This document shows positions 16,844 to 26,319 of a DNA stretch of 64,000 nt, one piece after another. How positions within the stretch are numbered: position 1 is the stretch's first letter; every line of letters starts with the position of its first letter. The stretch spans positions 62,001 through 126,000 of the forward strand of contig JBKDGH010000010.1 in assembly GCA_046336655.1 (NCBI GenBank). Direction: 5' to 3'. Origin of the DNA: CANGTU01 sp046336655. GTDB lineage: Bacteria > Bacteroidota > Bacteroidia > Flavobacteriales_D > Sanyastnellaceae. The notes beneath the pieces are model-generated. The model was not told the origin of the DNA. It searched no databases and worked only from the letters and a program-made list of their open reading frames with translations. A program made the translations under genes and the position numbers.

Positions 16844-19800
16844 GTGCCTTCAATACCGATCATACGCCTCTGCATCCTCCTTGGGTGCCTTGCACTTACA
16901 GGAGTAAGTTGGTCACAGACAGGTCCGGCACGCATCCGGCGTTTTGCATCCGCCGACACGATCGCCCTCGACTCACTGAGTATTTTTCCCGGGCGCCTCG
17001 TCATCCTTCACCAGGGTGATACCCTCAGTGACTCGCTCTTCACAGTAAACTATGCTCAAGCGAGCATTGTATTCAAAGGGCAGCCGCCCGCAGACTCAAT
17101 TACCGCAGTATATCAGGCCATGCCCTTCAGAATTTCCTCGGATATTGCACATAAGCGGACCGAGGATTATCTCACCGTATCAGGCCGGCCGGTAAACCGC
17201 TACCGGATTGGCCAGGGAGCAGCGTCAGAAATTCTTTTCCAGGAAGATGGTATCACCAAAAGCGGAAGCATTTCGCGGGGAATCGCATTTGGCAACGCGC
17301 AAAATCTCAGTGTCAATTCTTCACTCAATCTCCAGTTGAGCGGGAGAATCTCTGACAAATACAACCTGCTGGCTTCGGTGTCGGACGATAACATTCCCAT
17401 ACAGCCCGAGGGCAACAGCCAGCAACTTCAGGACTTCGATCAGGTATTCATTCAGGTATTTGATGATCGCAATAAACTCATCGCAGGAGACTTCATTCTG
17501 CGCAGACCCTCGGGCTATTTTATGAATTATTTCAAGCGGGCACAGGGAGCGTATATCTCAGTGAGCGGGCTTACACTAAATGAGGGAAAGCGGCCTGTGC
17601 AGCTCACCGCTGAGGCTTCTGCCTCAGTATCAAAAGGAAGGTTCGCGCGAAATGTTATTCAGGGCATTGAAGGAAATCAAGGGCCCTACCGCCTCACAGG
17701 AGACAATAACGAATTGTTCATCGTAATCCTCGCGGGTACAGAGGCTGTGTACATCGACGGAAGGCTCATGGAGCGAGGTCAGGACAAAGACTACATCATT
17801 GATTACAACGCGGCAGAAATCACCTTCACGCCGCGACAGCTCATTACCAAAGACAGGCGCATCACAGTGGAGTTTCAATACTCCGACAAACGCTTTGCAA
17901 GGCCTCTGCTCACAAGTTCCATTGTTGCCACCACAGCTCGCGCATCCTGTCATTTCAATTTCTTCTCAGAAAACGACGCACGCAATCAGCCGTTGCAACA
18001 GGAACTCACCGATGCAGACAAACGCATCCTGGCAGGAGCGGGTGATAACCCGCTGCGCGCGGTTACCAGCGGCGCGGACAGCGTCGGTTACAGCAACGTG
18101 AATGTACTCTACGCCCTGCGCGACTCACTCGGCTTTGATACTGTGTACGTGTATTCCGAGCATCCGGACAGCGCGTTGTACCGCGTCACATTTACGTTCG
18201 TGGGCAGTGGAAACGGTGATTATGTGGAAGACGGCTTTACCGCCAACGGCCGGAAGTTCCGTTGGATAGTACCGGAAACCGCGGGAGGACAACTTGAGCG
18301 CAAGGGCAGCTATGCGCCGGTTACAGTGCTGTTTGCACCACAAAAAAGACAAATGATTACCGCAGGAGTCAACTGGAGAAGCGGAGAGCGTAAAGACGCC
18401 GGACACTTCATTCAGTCGGAAGCAGCAATGAGCATCAATGACCTCAACACATTCTCATCCATTGACTCAGGTGACGATCAGGGATATGGAGTGCGCACCG
18501 CATACGCATGGAAAAAGGCGGCATCAGCTCCACGCGATAGCACATCGCGCAAGGCCGTGGGCTGGGAAATCGCCTCCACTTATGAGTATACAAGCCGGGA
18601 TTTTTCGCGGGTGGAGCGCTTCCGGGATGTCGAGTTTGAGCGCAACTGGAATGTACTTCAGCTGGACCTTCGCAATGATCAGCACATTGCCTCTGCCACG
18701 TTAACCGCAGATATTCCCGGTGCAGGAAAGGCAGGCCTTGGAGGTGATCTTTTTGTGATTGGCGATAACTATACCGGAAGAAAAGCGCAGGCTTTTACCC
18801 GCATTCAGAACAGCAAGGGTTCACGGGCGATTTTCAACGGTTCACTTCTTGAGAGCCGCGGACAAATAAACTCTTCGTTCATCCGCCACAAGTCTGATCT
18901 CGCGCAAACCTGGAAAGGTGCGAGATTCGGCTTTCGCGACGAACATGAGTACAATCGTGTGTTCACCCGGTCGCGTGATTCATTGACATCAGCGTCTTAC
19001 CGCTTCTATGACTGGGAGGTATCACTGGGAAATGCAGACACGACCAAGCGACAAATCTCCGTATTCTACAGAGACCGATGGGAGGAGCGTCCTTCGGTCA
19101 CCTTATCACGCGCTTCACGCGCTGACCACTATGGCGTGGTGATGGGAATTACAGGCCGGGCGGGCAACAGAATTCGGCTTCAGGCCTTCAACCGCCGGTT
19201 GCGCATCACAGACCCGGAGCTAATCTCGCAGCAGCCTGAAAACACCCTTCTGCTTCGCGGCGAGTACTCTTTCAGATGGTGGAAAGGCCTGCTTCAAGGC
19301 ACCAGTTTTTATGAAGTCGGATCCGGGCTGGAGCAGCGGCGTGAATTCATTTATCTCGAGGTTCCTGCCGGACAGGGCAACTTTGTATGGATTGATTACA
19401 ACGCCAATGGCGTCCGCGATCTGAACGAATTCGAAGTGGCGCAGTTTGCATACGAAGCCAATTTCATCCGGAGCTTTGTGCAAACCAATGAATACGTCAA
19501 AACGTACAGCAATCAGTTCAGTCAGACCTTATGGATCACCCCGGCGCAGTGGTGGAAAAGCCCGGACCGGAATGTTGAAAAACTGCTTTCGCGCTTTAAC
19601 AATCAGACCTCTTACCGCATAGACCGAAAGACGCAACAAGAAAGTTCCCGGGATCGTCTGAATCCGTTTGCAACTTCCATTTCCGACACGGCACTGCTAT
19701 CGCTGAATGGCTCCTTCCGGAATGTGCTGTTCTTCAACAAATCAAACCCGAAATTCGGAGCTGATGTCACCGTGCAGCAAGTTTCAGGAAAATCGCTTTT

Positions 19801-20350
19801 AAGCAGCGGCTTCGAGTCTCGCTCCGATCAGTTCCGCCAATTGGGATTGCGGTGGAATCTGCTCCGCGACATCACGCTGCTAATAGAAGCGCGGTCAGGC
19901 GAAAAGAAGGTAGCGTCAGATGTGTTGGCGGGCCGCAATTACCAGATTGAACAAATCGCCCTGCGACCCAGAGTGAACTGGCAGCCTTCTTTCACGGCGC
20001 GCCTCGGTGTGTTCGGAGAGTATTCAGAAAAAACCAATAGTCCCGATGCGGGAGGGGAATCAGCCATACTGCGCAAAGCCGGTCTCGAATGGACCGCCAG
20101 TAGTCCGGAAAAAGGATTGGCCACTGCTAATTTTCAAGTGGTATCCATTGCATACACCGGAACGGGGAACAACTCCCTCTCATTTGATATGCTGGAAGGC
20201 CTTGCGCCTGGCGTAAACCTCACCTGGGGCGCGGGAATACAGCGAACTGTGGCAAAGAATCTACAATTGAATCTCCATTACAACGGCCGCAAGCCCGAGG
20301 AGTTAAAGACCATCCACAGCGGCGGGGTTCAAATCAGAGCGTTCTTCTGA
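16844..20350 (+). CDS. Very large outer-membrane protein of unknown function
   Basis: A 1168-residue protein with a signal peptide (ILLGCLALTGVSWSQ, to about residue 25). The first 150 residues form a likely periplasmic or plug-like region; the rest is dominated by alternating amphipathic strands and ends in IRAFF, as an outer-membrane barrel does. Segments such as ISDKYNLLASVSDDNIPIQP (about 165-185), GDFILRRPSGYFMNYFKRAQG (about 218-238) and a Gly/Asp-rich YIDYNANGVRDLNEFE (about 845-860, an EF-like acidic loop) look conserved and recur in unannotated Bacteroidota proteins. I do not recognise a named family. It uses a GTG start and has its own divergent promoter region. Confidence 0.7.
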   Translation: MPSIPIIRLCILLGCLALTGVSWSQTGPARIRRFASADTIALDSLSIFPGRLVILHQGDTLSDSLFTVNYAQASIVFKGQPPADSITAVYQAMPFRISSDIAHKRTEDYLTVSGRPVNRYRIGQGAASEILFQEDGITKSGSISRGIAFGNAQNLSVNSSLNLQLSGRISDKYNLLASVSDDNIPIQPEGNSQQLQDFDQVFIQVFDDRNKLIAGDFILRRPSGYFMNYFKRAQGAYISVSGLTLNEGKRPVQLTAEASASVSKGRFARNVIQGIEGNQGPYRLTGDNNELFIVILAGTEAVYIDGRLMERGQDKDYIIDYNAAEITFTPRQLITKDRRITVEFQYSDKRFARPLLTSSIVATTARASCHFNFFSENDARNQPLQQELTDADKRILAGAGDNPLRAVTSGADSVGYSNVNVLYALRDSLGFDTVYVYSEHPDSALYRVTFTFVGSGNGDYVEDGFTANGRKFRWIVPETAGGQLERKGSYAPVTVLFAPQKRQMITAGVNWRSGERKDAGHFIQSEAAMSINDLNTFSSIDSGDDQGYGVRTAYAWKKAASAPRDSTSRKAVGWEIASTYEYTSRDFSRVERFRDVEFERNWNVLQLDLRNDQHIASATLTADIPGAGKAGLGGDLFVIGDNYTGRKAQAFTRIQNSKGSRAIFNGSLLESRGQINSSFIRHKSDLAQTWKGARFGFRDEHEYNRVFTRSRDSLTSASYRFYDWEVSLGNADTTKRQISVFYRDRWEERPSVTLSRASRADHYGVVMGITGRAGNRIRLQAFNRRLRITDPELISQQPENTLLLRGEYSFRWWKGLLQGTSFYEVGSGLEQRREFIYLEVPAGQGNFVWIDYNANGVRDLNEFEVAQFAYEANFIRSFVQTNEYVKTYSNQFSQTLWITPAQWWKSPDRNVEKLLSRFNNQTSYRIDRKTQQESSRDRLNPFATSISDTALLSLNGSFRNVLFFNKSNPKFGADVTVQQVSGKSLLSSGFESRSDQFRQLGLRWNLLRDITLLIEARSGEKKVASDVLAGRNYQIEQIALRPRVNWQPSFTARLGVFGEYSEKTNSPDAGGESAILRKAGLEWTASSPEKGLATANFQVVSIAYTGTGNNSLSFDMLEGLAPGVNLTWGAGIQRTVAKNLQLNLHYNGRKPEELKTIHSGGVQIRAFF

Positions 20351-20410
20351 AAAGAAGCAGCGCCGCCCCCGGGCAGCGCTGCACTGAACCTCAACCAAAA
20401 CCAACCTTAC

Positions 20411-20521
20411 ATGAAAAAAGACCTTGCAGAATCACTTGTCGTTGAACACCCAGAAGCCCTGAGTGCCGGTCCGTACCGGGAGTGTGTGCTGTATCATGGC
20501 GTAATAATTTTCTACACCTAA
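20411..20521 (+). CDS. Possible 36-residue peptide
   Basis: An ATG after an A/C-rich leader (aacctcaaccaaaaccaac), like the leaders of real genes here, opens 36 codons: MKKDLAESLVVEHPEALSAG and then a short hydrophobic end (YHGVIIFYT). There is no family likeness, no signal peptide, and no neighbour to support it. It may be an unexpressed remnant or a leader peptide. Its start context is the only real argument for it. Confidence 0.25.
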   Translation: MKKDLAESLVVEHPEALSAGPYRECVLYHGVIIFYT

Positions 20522-20710
20522 TTTCAGTCTATATTATCTGCACAACCGGACAATTGCAGCACCGGCGTCTATTTTACGGTGAACGGCATACTTCAGCGAA
20601 TGATCGGCTGATGACCCGCTGAAAAGAGGCGGCCGGAATGATTTATTCACTCGACTGGCCTTCGGAAACCCCTGATTTCAGGCCATTTGAAAAAATGATG
20701 TGGAAAAGTA

Positions 20711-20741
20711 TTTGGTGTAGAAGGAATTCGTACTATTTTCG
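20711..20741 (+). promoter_or_regulatory. Promoter of rplM-rpsI
   Basis: TTTG at 20711-20714 and TATTTTCG at 20734-20741 (one mismatch to TAnnTTTG) are 19 bases apart, the usual Bacteroidota spacing, and place the transcript start about 40 bases before the rplM ATG. Confidence 0.5.
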
Positions 20742-20745
20742 CAGC

Positions 20746-20770
20746 CCGTTTTTCGGAAATAGTGAAACGG
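20746..20770 (+). promoter_or_regulatory. Possible L13 leader hairpin
   Basis: CCGTTT (20746-20751) pairs with AAACGG (20765-20770) in the short 5' leader just before rplM. Autoregulatory leaders are known for L13 operons in several bacteria; whether this stem is one is a guess. Confidence 0.3.
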
Positions 20771-20786
20771 TTAGAAATCAGCAGAA

Positions 20787-21236
20787 ATGGATACGTTGAG
20801 TTACAAAACAATCTCCGCCAATAAAGAAACGGCGCAGAAAGAGTGGTTGCTCGTGGACGCAACAGACAAGCCTCTCGGCCGCCTTTGCAGCGAAGTTGCT
20901 TCACTTCTCCGGGGCAAGCACAAGCCTCTTTTCACTCCTCATGCAGACTGCGGAGATCACGTTGTTGTAATCAACGCAGACAAGGTCCACCTCACTGGTA
21001 AGAAGTGGGATGAGAAAGTGTATATCCGTTACACAGGATATCCCGGTGGTCAGCGTTTCGCCACTCCTAAGGAAATGATGGCGAAACATCCGACCGCAAT
21101 GGTTGAAATGGCTGTGCGGGGCATGCTCCCCAAAAACCGCCTCGGCCGCGAGGTTTACCGCAACCTGTATGTATATGCAGGCGCTGAACATGCTCAGCAG
21201 GCTCAAAAACCGAAAGCATACGAACTCAAAGGATAA
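20787..21236 (+). CDS. rplM: 50S ribosomal protein L13
   Basis: A 149-residue L13, an early assembly protein of the large subunit that binds 23S rRNA. WLLVDATDKPLGRLCSEVA near the N-terminus and the conserved GDHVVVINADKVHLTGKKW, GGMLPKNRLGR-like (here RGMLPKNRLGREVYRNL) and YAGAEHAQQAQKP segments are all present. rpsI follows after 9 bases, the standard L13-S9 operon order. The ATG at 20787 lies 46 bases after the putative promoter. Confidence 0.98.
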   Translation: MDTLSYKTISANKETAQKEWLLVDATDKPLGRLCSEVASLLRGKHKPLFTPHADCGDHVVVINADKVHLTGKKWDEKVYIRYTGYPGGQRFATPKEMMAKHPTAMVEMAVRGMLPKNRLGREVYRNLYVYAGAEHAQQAQKPKAYELKG

Positions 21237-21245
21237 GAACCATCA

Positions 21246-21635
21246 ATGTCTTCAACGACCAATACCTCAGGCCGCCGCAAAAACGCCGTAGCGCGTGTAT
21301 ACCTTAGTGAAGGTGCCGGCAACATCACCATCAACGGAAGGGATTACAAAGACTACTTCCCTACGCTGGTCCTCCAATACAAGGTGAACCAGGCTTTTTT
21401 GGTGACCGGCAACGAAAGCAAATACGATGTGAAGGCCAACCTCAACGGTGGCGGTATCACAGGACAGGCTGAAGCCCTTCGCCTGGGTATCAGCAAAGCC
21501 CTTATCGAAATCAACCCCGAGTGGAAGTCCATGCTTAAAGAGCACGGATTGACTACCCGTGACCCGCGTATGGTCGAGCGTAAGAAGTTCGGTCAGCGCA
21601 AAGCAAGGAGGCGCTTCCAGTTCTCTAAGCGTTAA
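21246..21635 (+). CDS. rpsI: 30S ribosomal protein S9
   Basis: A 129-residue S9 whose C-terminal tail reaches the P-site tRNA. The GRRKNAVARVYL start (residues 9-20), the GGGITGQAEALRLGISKAL segment and the basic end RKKFGQRKARRRFQFSKR, finishing in the invariant SKR, are diagnostic. It is 9 bases downstream of rplM and followed by a 117-base gap before rpsB. Confidence 0.98.
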   Translation: MSSTTNTSGRRKNAVARVYLSEGAGNITINGRDYKDYFPTLVLQYKVNQAFLVTGNESKYDVKANLNGGGITGQAEALRLGISKALIEINPEWKSMLKEHGLTTRDPRMVERKKFGQRKARRRFQFSKR

Positions 21636-21752
21636 TCGCCGGAGACCGCATTCCTGCTTGTTTAGCATCCAAACTGTCCGGACTCGTTTCCACCCCGGAA
21701 ATGGCTACCGGATGGTTGCTTAAGTGAACGTAAACAAGAGAAAACACACATA

Positions 21753-22526
21753 ATGGCAAGAGTAACTTTTGACGAGCTGCTGAATAGTGGCGTGCATTTC
21801 GGCCACCTCAGCCGCAAGTGGAATCCCAACATGGCCCCCTACATTTTCGGGGAGAAGAAGGGCATTCACATCATTGACCTGAACAAAACGGTTGTAAAAC
21901 TGGACGAGGCTGCAAACGCACTCAGGCAGATCGCAAAGTCAGGTAAGAAAATCCTTTTCGTAGCAACCAAGAAGCAGGCAAAAGACATCGTAGCAGAGAA
22001 AGTAAGCGCGATTGGTATGCCATTCGTTACCGAGCGCTGGCCCGGTGGTATGCTCACCAATTTCGTGACCATCCGCAAGGCGGTGCGCAAGATGTCTTCC
22101 ATTGAAAAGATGGAAGCGGACGGAACTGCAGCGACCATGAGCAAGCGCGAGCGCCTTCAGCTCAACCGCACACTCATGAAAATGAAGAAGAACCTCGGTT
22201 CAATTGCTGACATGAACCGCGTGCCTGCAGCACTTTTCGTAGTGGACGTGATGAAAGAGCACATCGCAGTTGCTGAAGCCAAGAAGCTCGGTATCCCGGT
22301 GTTTGCAATGGTGGATACCAACAGCGACCCGCGCCCGATCGAGTTCGCAATTCCCGCGAATGACGACGCTACCAAGTCTATCTCAAAGATCCTCGACGTG
22401 GTTATTGAAGCCATCGCCGAAGGTCTCTCTGAGCGCAAGGTAGAAAAGGATAAGAGCGAGGATGCGCCAGCCGGAGAAGCGAAAAGCGAAGGTCGTGGCC
22501 GTCGCAGAACTACTGCTCAGGCTTAA
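21753..22526 (+). CDS. rpsB: 30S ribosomal protein S2
   Basis: A 257-residue S2. ELLNSGVHFGHLSRKWNPNM begins the protein, RWPGGMLTNFVTIRKAV lies in the middle and GIPVFAMVDTNSDPRPIEFAIPANDDA near the end; all are family signatures. A charged C-terminal tail of about 30 residues rich in Glu, Lys and Arg extends beyond the core, as in many Bacteroidota. It leads the rpsB-tsf pair, 58 bases before tsf, and has a 117-base leader that could carry autoregulation, though no firm structure was found. Confidence 0.98.
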   Translation: MARVTFDELLNSGVHFGHLSRKWNPNMAPYIFGEKKGIHIIDLNKTVVKLDEAANALRQIAKSGKKILFVATKKQAKDIVAEKVSAIGMPFVTERWPGGMLTNFVTIRKAVRKMSSIEKMEADGTAATMSKRERLQLNRTLMKMKKNLGSIADMNRVPAALFVVDVMKEHIAVAEAKKLGIPVFAMVDTNSDPRPIEFAIPANDDATKSISKILDVVIEAIAEGLSERKVEKDKSEDAPAGEAKSEGRGRRRTTAQA

Positions 22527-22584
22527 TCCGGACTTCACACCGGTTTAATCATTCTCAACAAATTTTGTTTCTAAATACTATATC

Positions 22585-23412
22585 ATGAGCATAACTGCTG
22601 CTGACGTAAATAAACTCCGCACCATTACCGGTGCAGGAATGATGGACTGCAAAAAAGCACTCACGGAGGCTGAGGGCGATTTTGACAAGGCTATTGAAAT
22701 TCTCCGCAAAAAAGGCCAGAAGGTGGCTGCTAACCGCAGTGACCGCGATGCGAAGGAGGGACTGGTTATTGCCAAGCCTTCACAAGATGGCACACGCGGT
22801 GCACTGATCGTACTGAACTGCGAAACTGACTTCGTGGCCAAGAACGCTGATTTCGGCATCGTGGCAAACACCATTCTCGACCTCGCACTGGAAAAGAATC
22901 CTTCCTCGCTCGACGAGCTCAAGGCGCTCAATTACCCGGGCAGCTCACTCACCATCAGTGACAAGATCACTGAGGAAATTGGCAAAATCGGTGAGAAAAT
23001 CGACCTGTCATATTTCGGTGTGGTAGCCGCTCCGCGCGTATTCTGCTACAACCACCCGGGCAATAAGCTCGCTGCCATGGTGGGCTTCAACAAAGAAACC
23101 AGTGACGATATATCCAAAGATGTAGCAATGCAGGTTGCTGCAATGGCTCCGGTTGCCCTCGACGAAACTTCTGTTCCGGAGGAGCTAAAGCTAAAGGAAA
23201 TCGAAATCGGCAAAGAACAGGCAATGAATGAAGGCAAGCCGGCCGATATGGCAGAGAAGATTGCCCTTGGCCGTCTGAACAAATGGTTCAAGGAAACAAC
23301 TCTCCTCAACCAGGAATTCATCAAGGACAGTAAACTGACTGTAAGCCAGTACCTGAAATCAACTGACAAGGATCTCACGGTTACCGAATTTGTGCGCTTT
23401 GCGCTGAACTAA
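22585..23412 (+). CDS. tsf: Elongation factor Ts
   Basis: A 275-residue EF-Ts, the nucleotide-exchange factor that recycles EF-Tu. It shows the signature LRTITGAGMMDCKKALTEAE (residues 10-29) and the core motif VLNCETDFVAKN in residues about 70-85, which contains the TDFVAKN contact with EF-Tu. Length is usual for the long EF-Ts form. A strong terminator follows 26 bases after the stop. Confidence 0.98.
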   Translation: MSITAADVNKLRTITGAGMMDCKKALTEAEGDFDKAIEILRKKGQKVAANRSDRDAKEGLVIAKPSQDGTRGALIVLNCETDFVAKNADFGIVANTILDLALEKNPSSLDELKALNYPGSSLTISDKITEEIGKIGEKIDLSYFGVVAAPRVFCYNHPGNKLAAMVGFNKETSDDISKDVAMQVAAMAPVALDETSVPEELKLKEIEIGKEQAMNEGKPADMAEKIALGRLNKWFKETTLLNQEFIKDSKLTVSQYLKSTDKDLTVTEFVRFALN

Positions 23413-23438
23413 TTGTTGGTTAATCCACTCGATTACCG

Positions 23439-23470
23439 AAAGGCGATCCAAATGGATCGCCTTTCTTTTT
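23439..23470 (+). terminator. Rho-independent terminator after tsf
   Basis: AAAGGCGATCC (23439-23449) pairs perfectly with GGATCGCCTTT (23454-23464) around an AAAT loop and is followed by CTTTTT. Confidence 0.92.
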
Positions 23471-23598
23471 ACGCAAAACTGAACCAGATTTGTGCTGCCT
23501 TTGTTTGAATCTCATTTAAATCACATCATGGATCAGGCAATTAGCACTTCAACGGTTAATTTCGCCGGGTAAACGAAAGGAAATCTGCAATCACAGCT

Positions 23599-24291
23599 AT
23601 GGCAACAGGAATATTCAAGTCTTCGCTCGTAAAAAAGTACTGGATGGCAATTACCGGTCTTTTTCTGATCACCTTTCTGATCGTCCACGCCGGTATCAAC
23701 GCCATGATCTTTTTCAATGACGGCGGTCAAATGTTCAACATCTGGGCCCACTTCATGGGGTCCAACGTGCTGATCAGAACCGCAGAAATCGGATTGTTTA
23801 TTGGTTTCATTGTGCACATTGTGGATGGACTGATGCTCTATTTCCAGAACCGCAAGGCACGCCCGGTGAAATACGCTTATGAAAAAGCGTCTGCCAGCAG
23901 CAAGTGGTATTCCCGAAGCATGGCGCTTCTGGGCACGTTGCTTCTGCTTTTCCTTGTGGTACACCTTGCGCATTTCTGGGTGAAAACCAGAATCACTGAG
24001 CTGTCAGTGGACCAAAAGGAAATGATGATTGACGGCCACATGTATGAAAACCTCTACGCGGAAATGGTGGTGGTATTCCAAAACCCTCTGGTCGTGGTCG
24101 TTTACGTGCTAGGCTGTGTCGCATTGCTCTATCACCTGCTTCACGGATTCCGAAGCGCATTTCAGTCGCTCGGTATCGGCCAGCACAAATACAAGAACAC
24201 CATCGCCTTAGCCGGTGATGCGTTCTCCGTAATCATCAGCGTGCTATTCGCTGCAATGCCGATATGCATGTACTTCGGCCTTATCAATTAA
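23599..24291 (+). CDS. sdhC: Succinate dehydrogenase cytochrome b subunit (diheme)
   Basis: A 230-residue, five-helix membrane anchor of the B-type (diheme, Wolinella FrdC-like) succinate dehydrogenase/fumarate reductase that is usual in Bacteroidota. Candidate heme ligands are H30 (IVHAGIN), H73 (IVHIVDG), H122 or H125 (VVHLAHFW) and H179 or H182 (LLYHLLHGF). It binds menaquinone and anchors SdhA and SdhB to the inner membrane. It is the first of the sdhCAB group; sdhA begins 26 bases after its stop. No sdhD is present, as expected for this type. Confidence 0.95.
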   Translation: MATGIFKSSLVKKYWMAITGLFLITFLIVHAGINAMIFFNDGGQMFNIWAHFMGSNVLIRTAEIGLFIGFIVHIVDGLMLYFQNRKARPVKYAYEKASASSKWYSRSMALLGTLLLLFLVVHLAHFWVKTRITELSVDQKEMMIDGHMYENLYAEMVVVFQNPLVVVVYVLGCVALLYHLLHGFRSAFQSLGIGQHKYKNTIALAGDAFSVIISVLFAAMPICMYFGLIN

Positions 24292-24317
24292 TACCCGATC
24301 GTTCTTTAATCGCCCAT

Positions 24318-26318
24318 ATGAAGCTCGACGCAAAAATCCCTGAAGGCCCGCTCGATCAGAAGTGGACCAAATACAAAAACTCCGTTCGGCTGGTCAACCC
24401 TTCCAATAAGCGGAATATTGACGTGATTGTGGTGGGAACCGGGCTTGCCGGAGCCTCAGCCGCTGCATCACTTGCAGAAATGGGCTATAAGGTGAAGGCC
24501 TTTTGCTTCCAGGACAGTCCCCGTCGCGCTCACTCCATTGCTGCGCAGGGCGGAATTAATGCTGCCAAGAACTACATGAACGATGGTGACAGCGTGTACC
24601 GCCTATTCTATGACACCATAAAAGGCGGCGACTACCGCTCCCGAGAGGCCAATGTGCACCGCCTCGCTGAAGTGAGCACGAGTATCATTGACCAGTGTGT
24701 GGCTCAGGGAGTGCCGTTCGCACGCGATTACGGCGGATTGCTCGACAACCGCTCATTCGGCGGAACTCAGGTGTCCCGTACTTTTTACGCAAAAGGACAA
24801 ACCGGTCAGCAGTTGCTGCTCGGCGCCTATTCCGCGATGAGCCGCCAGATCGGAAAGGGCAATGTGCAAATGTATAACCGCCACGAGATGCTCGATCTCG
24901 TGATTGTAAATGGCAAAGCGCGCGGCATTATTGCCCGCAATCTGGTGACCGGGGAGCTTGAGCGTCATTCCGCGCACGCTGTGGTGCTGTGCACCGGCGG
25001 ATACGGCAACGTATTCTTCCTGTCCACCAACGCCATGGGGTCTAACGTGACAGCAGCCTGGAGAGCGCATCGACGTGGTGCATATTTCGCCAATCCATGC
25101 TTCACGCAAATTCACCCGACCTGCATCCCGGTGAGCGGCGATCACCAGTCGAAACTCACGCTGATGTCTGAGTCGCTCCGCAACGACGGACGCATTTGGG
25201 TTCCTAAATTCAAGGAAGACGCAGAGGCAATCCGCGCAAAGAAACTCAGGCCAACTGATCTTCCAGAAGACCGCAGGGATTATTACCTCGAGCGCCGCTA
25301 TCCGGCATTTGGAAACCTCGTTCCCCGCGACGTGGCCTCCCGTGCAGCAAAAGAGCGCTGCGATGCCGGTTTTGGGGTGAATGCAACAGGCGAGGCAGTA
25401 TACCTCGACTTCAGCGCGGCAATCATGCGCTATGGCCGCACTGAGGCCACTGTGCGCGGTATTCACAACGCGACAGAAGATCAGATTCGCGAAATGGGTG
25501 AAAAGGTCGTGGAAGCCAAATACGGCAACCTGTTCCAGATGTACGAGCAGATTGTGGCTGAAAACCCCTACAAAACGCCCATGATGATCTATCCGGCCGT
25601 TCACTATACAATGGGTGGAATCTGGGTGGATTATGAGCTGATGACCACCATTCCGGGATGCTATGCCTGTGGTGAGGCCAACTTCAGTGATCACGGGGCC
25701 AACCGCCTCGGTGCCTCGGCGCTCATGCAGGGCCTCGCAGACGGCTACTTCGTGCTGCCTTATACGATCGGTAACTACCTCGCCGATGAGATCCGGACTG
25801 GTGCGATTTCAACGGATACTCCTGAGTTTACTGAAGCCGAAAATGCGGTGCGCCAGCGCCTCGAAGCGCTTCTGGGTGCCAATGGATCCAACCCCGTGGA
25901 TTACTACCATAAGAAGTTGGGTAAAATCATGTGGGATCAATGCGGAATGGGTCGCAATGCCGATGGCCTCAAGCGAGCCATTCAAGAGATAAAGGCGCTT
26001 CGCGCCGAATTCAACGCAGGCGTGAAAGTGCCGGGAAGCATGAAAGGAATGAATCCCGAGTTGGAAAAAGCCGCACGTGTGCAGGACTTCCTTGAGCTTG
26101 GAGAGCTGATGTGCATTGATGCGCTCACCCGCGAAGAATCATGCGGTGGCCATTTCCGGGAAGAATATCAGACCGAAGACGGCGAGGCGCTTCGCATGGA
26201 CGACACATTCAACTTCGTGTCTTCCTGGGAGTTTAGCGGGGACGCGTCGAATCCTGCATTGCACAAAGAAGCCCTCATCTACGAAAACATAAAAGTTTCA
26301 CAACGATCATACAAGTGA
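24318..26318 (+). CDS. sdhA: Succinate dehydrogenase/fumarate reductase flavoprotein
   Basis: A 666-residue catalytic subunit that oxidises succinate to fumarate. The FAD Rossmann motif is VVGTGLAGASAAASLAEMGY (about 38-57) and the covalent FAD attachment histidine is H72 in RRAHSIAAQGGINAAKNY. HYTMGGIWVDYE in the second half is the usual substrate-domain segment. The ATG at 24318 (MKLDAKIPEG) is preferred to an ATG 54 bases upstream, which lies inside sdhC. It is separated from sdhB by one base, so translation is coupled. Confidence 0.97.
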   Translation: MKLDAKIPEGPLDQKWTKYKNSVRLVNPSNKRNIDVIVVGTGLAGASAAASLAEMGYKVKAFCFQDSPRRAHSIAAQGGINAAKNYMNDGDSVYRLFYDTIKGGDYRSREANVHRLAEVSTSIIDQCVAQGVPFARDYGGLLDNRSFGGTQVSRTFYAKGQTGQQLLLGAYSAMSRQIGKGNVQMYNRHEMLDLVIVNGKARGIIARNLVTGELERHSAHAVVLCTGGYGNVFFLSTNAMGSNVTAAWRAHRRGAYFANPCFTQIHPTCIPVSGDHQSKLTLMSESLRNDGRIWVPKFKEDAEAIRAKKLRPTDLPEDRRDYYLERRYPAFGNLVPRDVASRAAKERCDAGFGVNATGEAVYLDFSAAIMRYGRTEATVRGIHNATEDQIREMGEKVVEAKYGNLFQMYEQIVAENPYKTPMMIYPAVHYTMGGIWVDYELMTTIPGCYACGEANFSDHGANRLGASALMQGLADGYFVLPYTIGNYLADEIRTGAISTDTPEFTEAENAVRQRLEALLGANGSNPVDYYHKKLGKIMWDQCGMGRNADGLKRAIQEIKALRAEFNAGVKVPGSMKGMNPELEKAARVQDFLELGELMCIDALTREESCGGHFREEYQTEDGEALRMDDTFNFVSSWEFSGDASNPALHKEALIYENIKVSQRSYK

Positions 26319-26319
26319 T

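Larger units (their letters stand above)
20351..20786. other. Intergenic region before rplM
   Basis: This 436-base stretch holds a GC hairpin right after the outer-membrane protein gene (GCAGCGC 20357-20363 with GCGCTGC 20376-20382, no U-tract), a possible 36-codon ORF at 20411-20521, and the rplM promoter and leader at its end. Nothing else was recognised between 20522 and 20710. Confidence 0.6.

Noticed and set aside
24753..25694. 313-codon ORF on the minus strand inside sdhA
   Set aside because: It is the antisense shadow of a highly conserved gene; the translation is rich in His and Arg and has no recognisable family.
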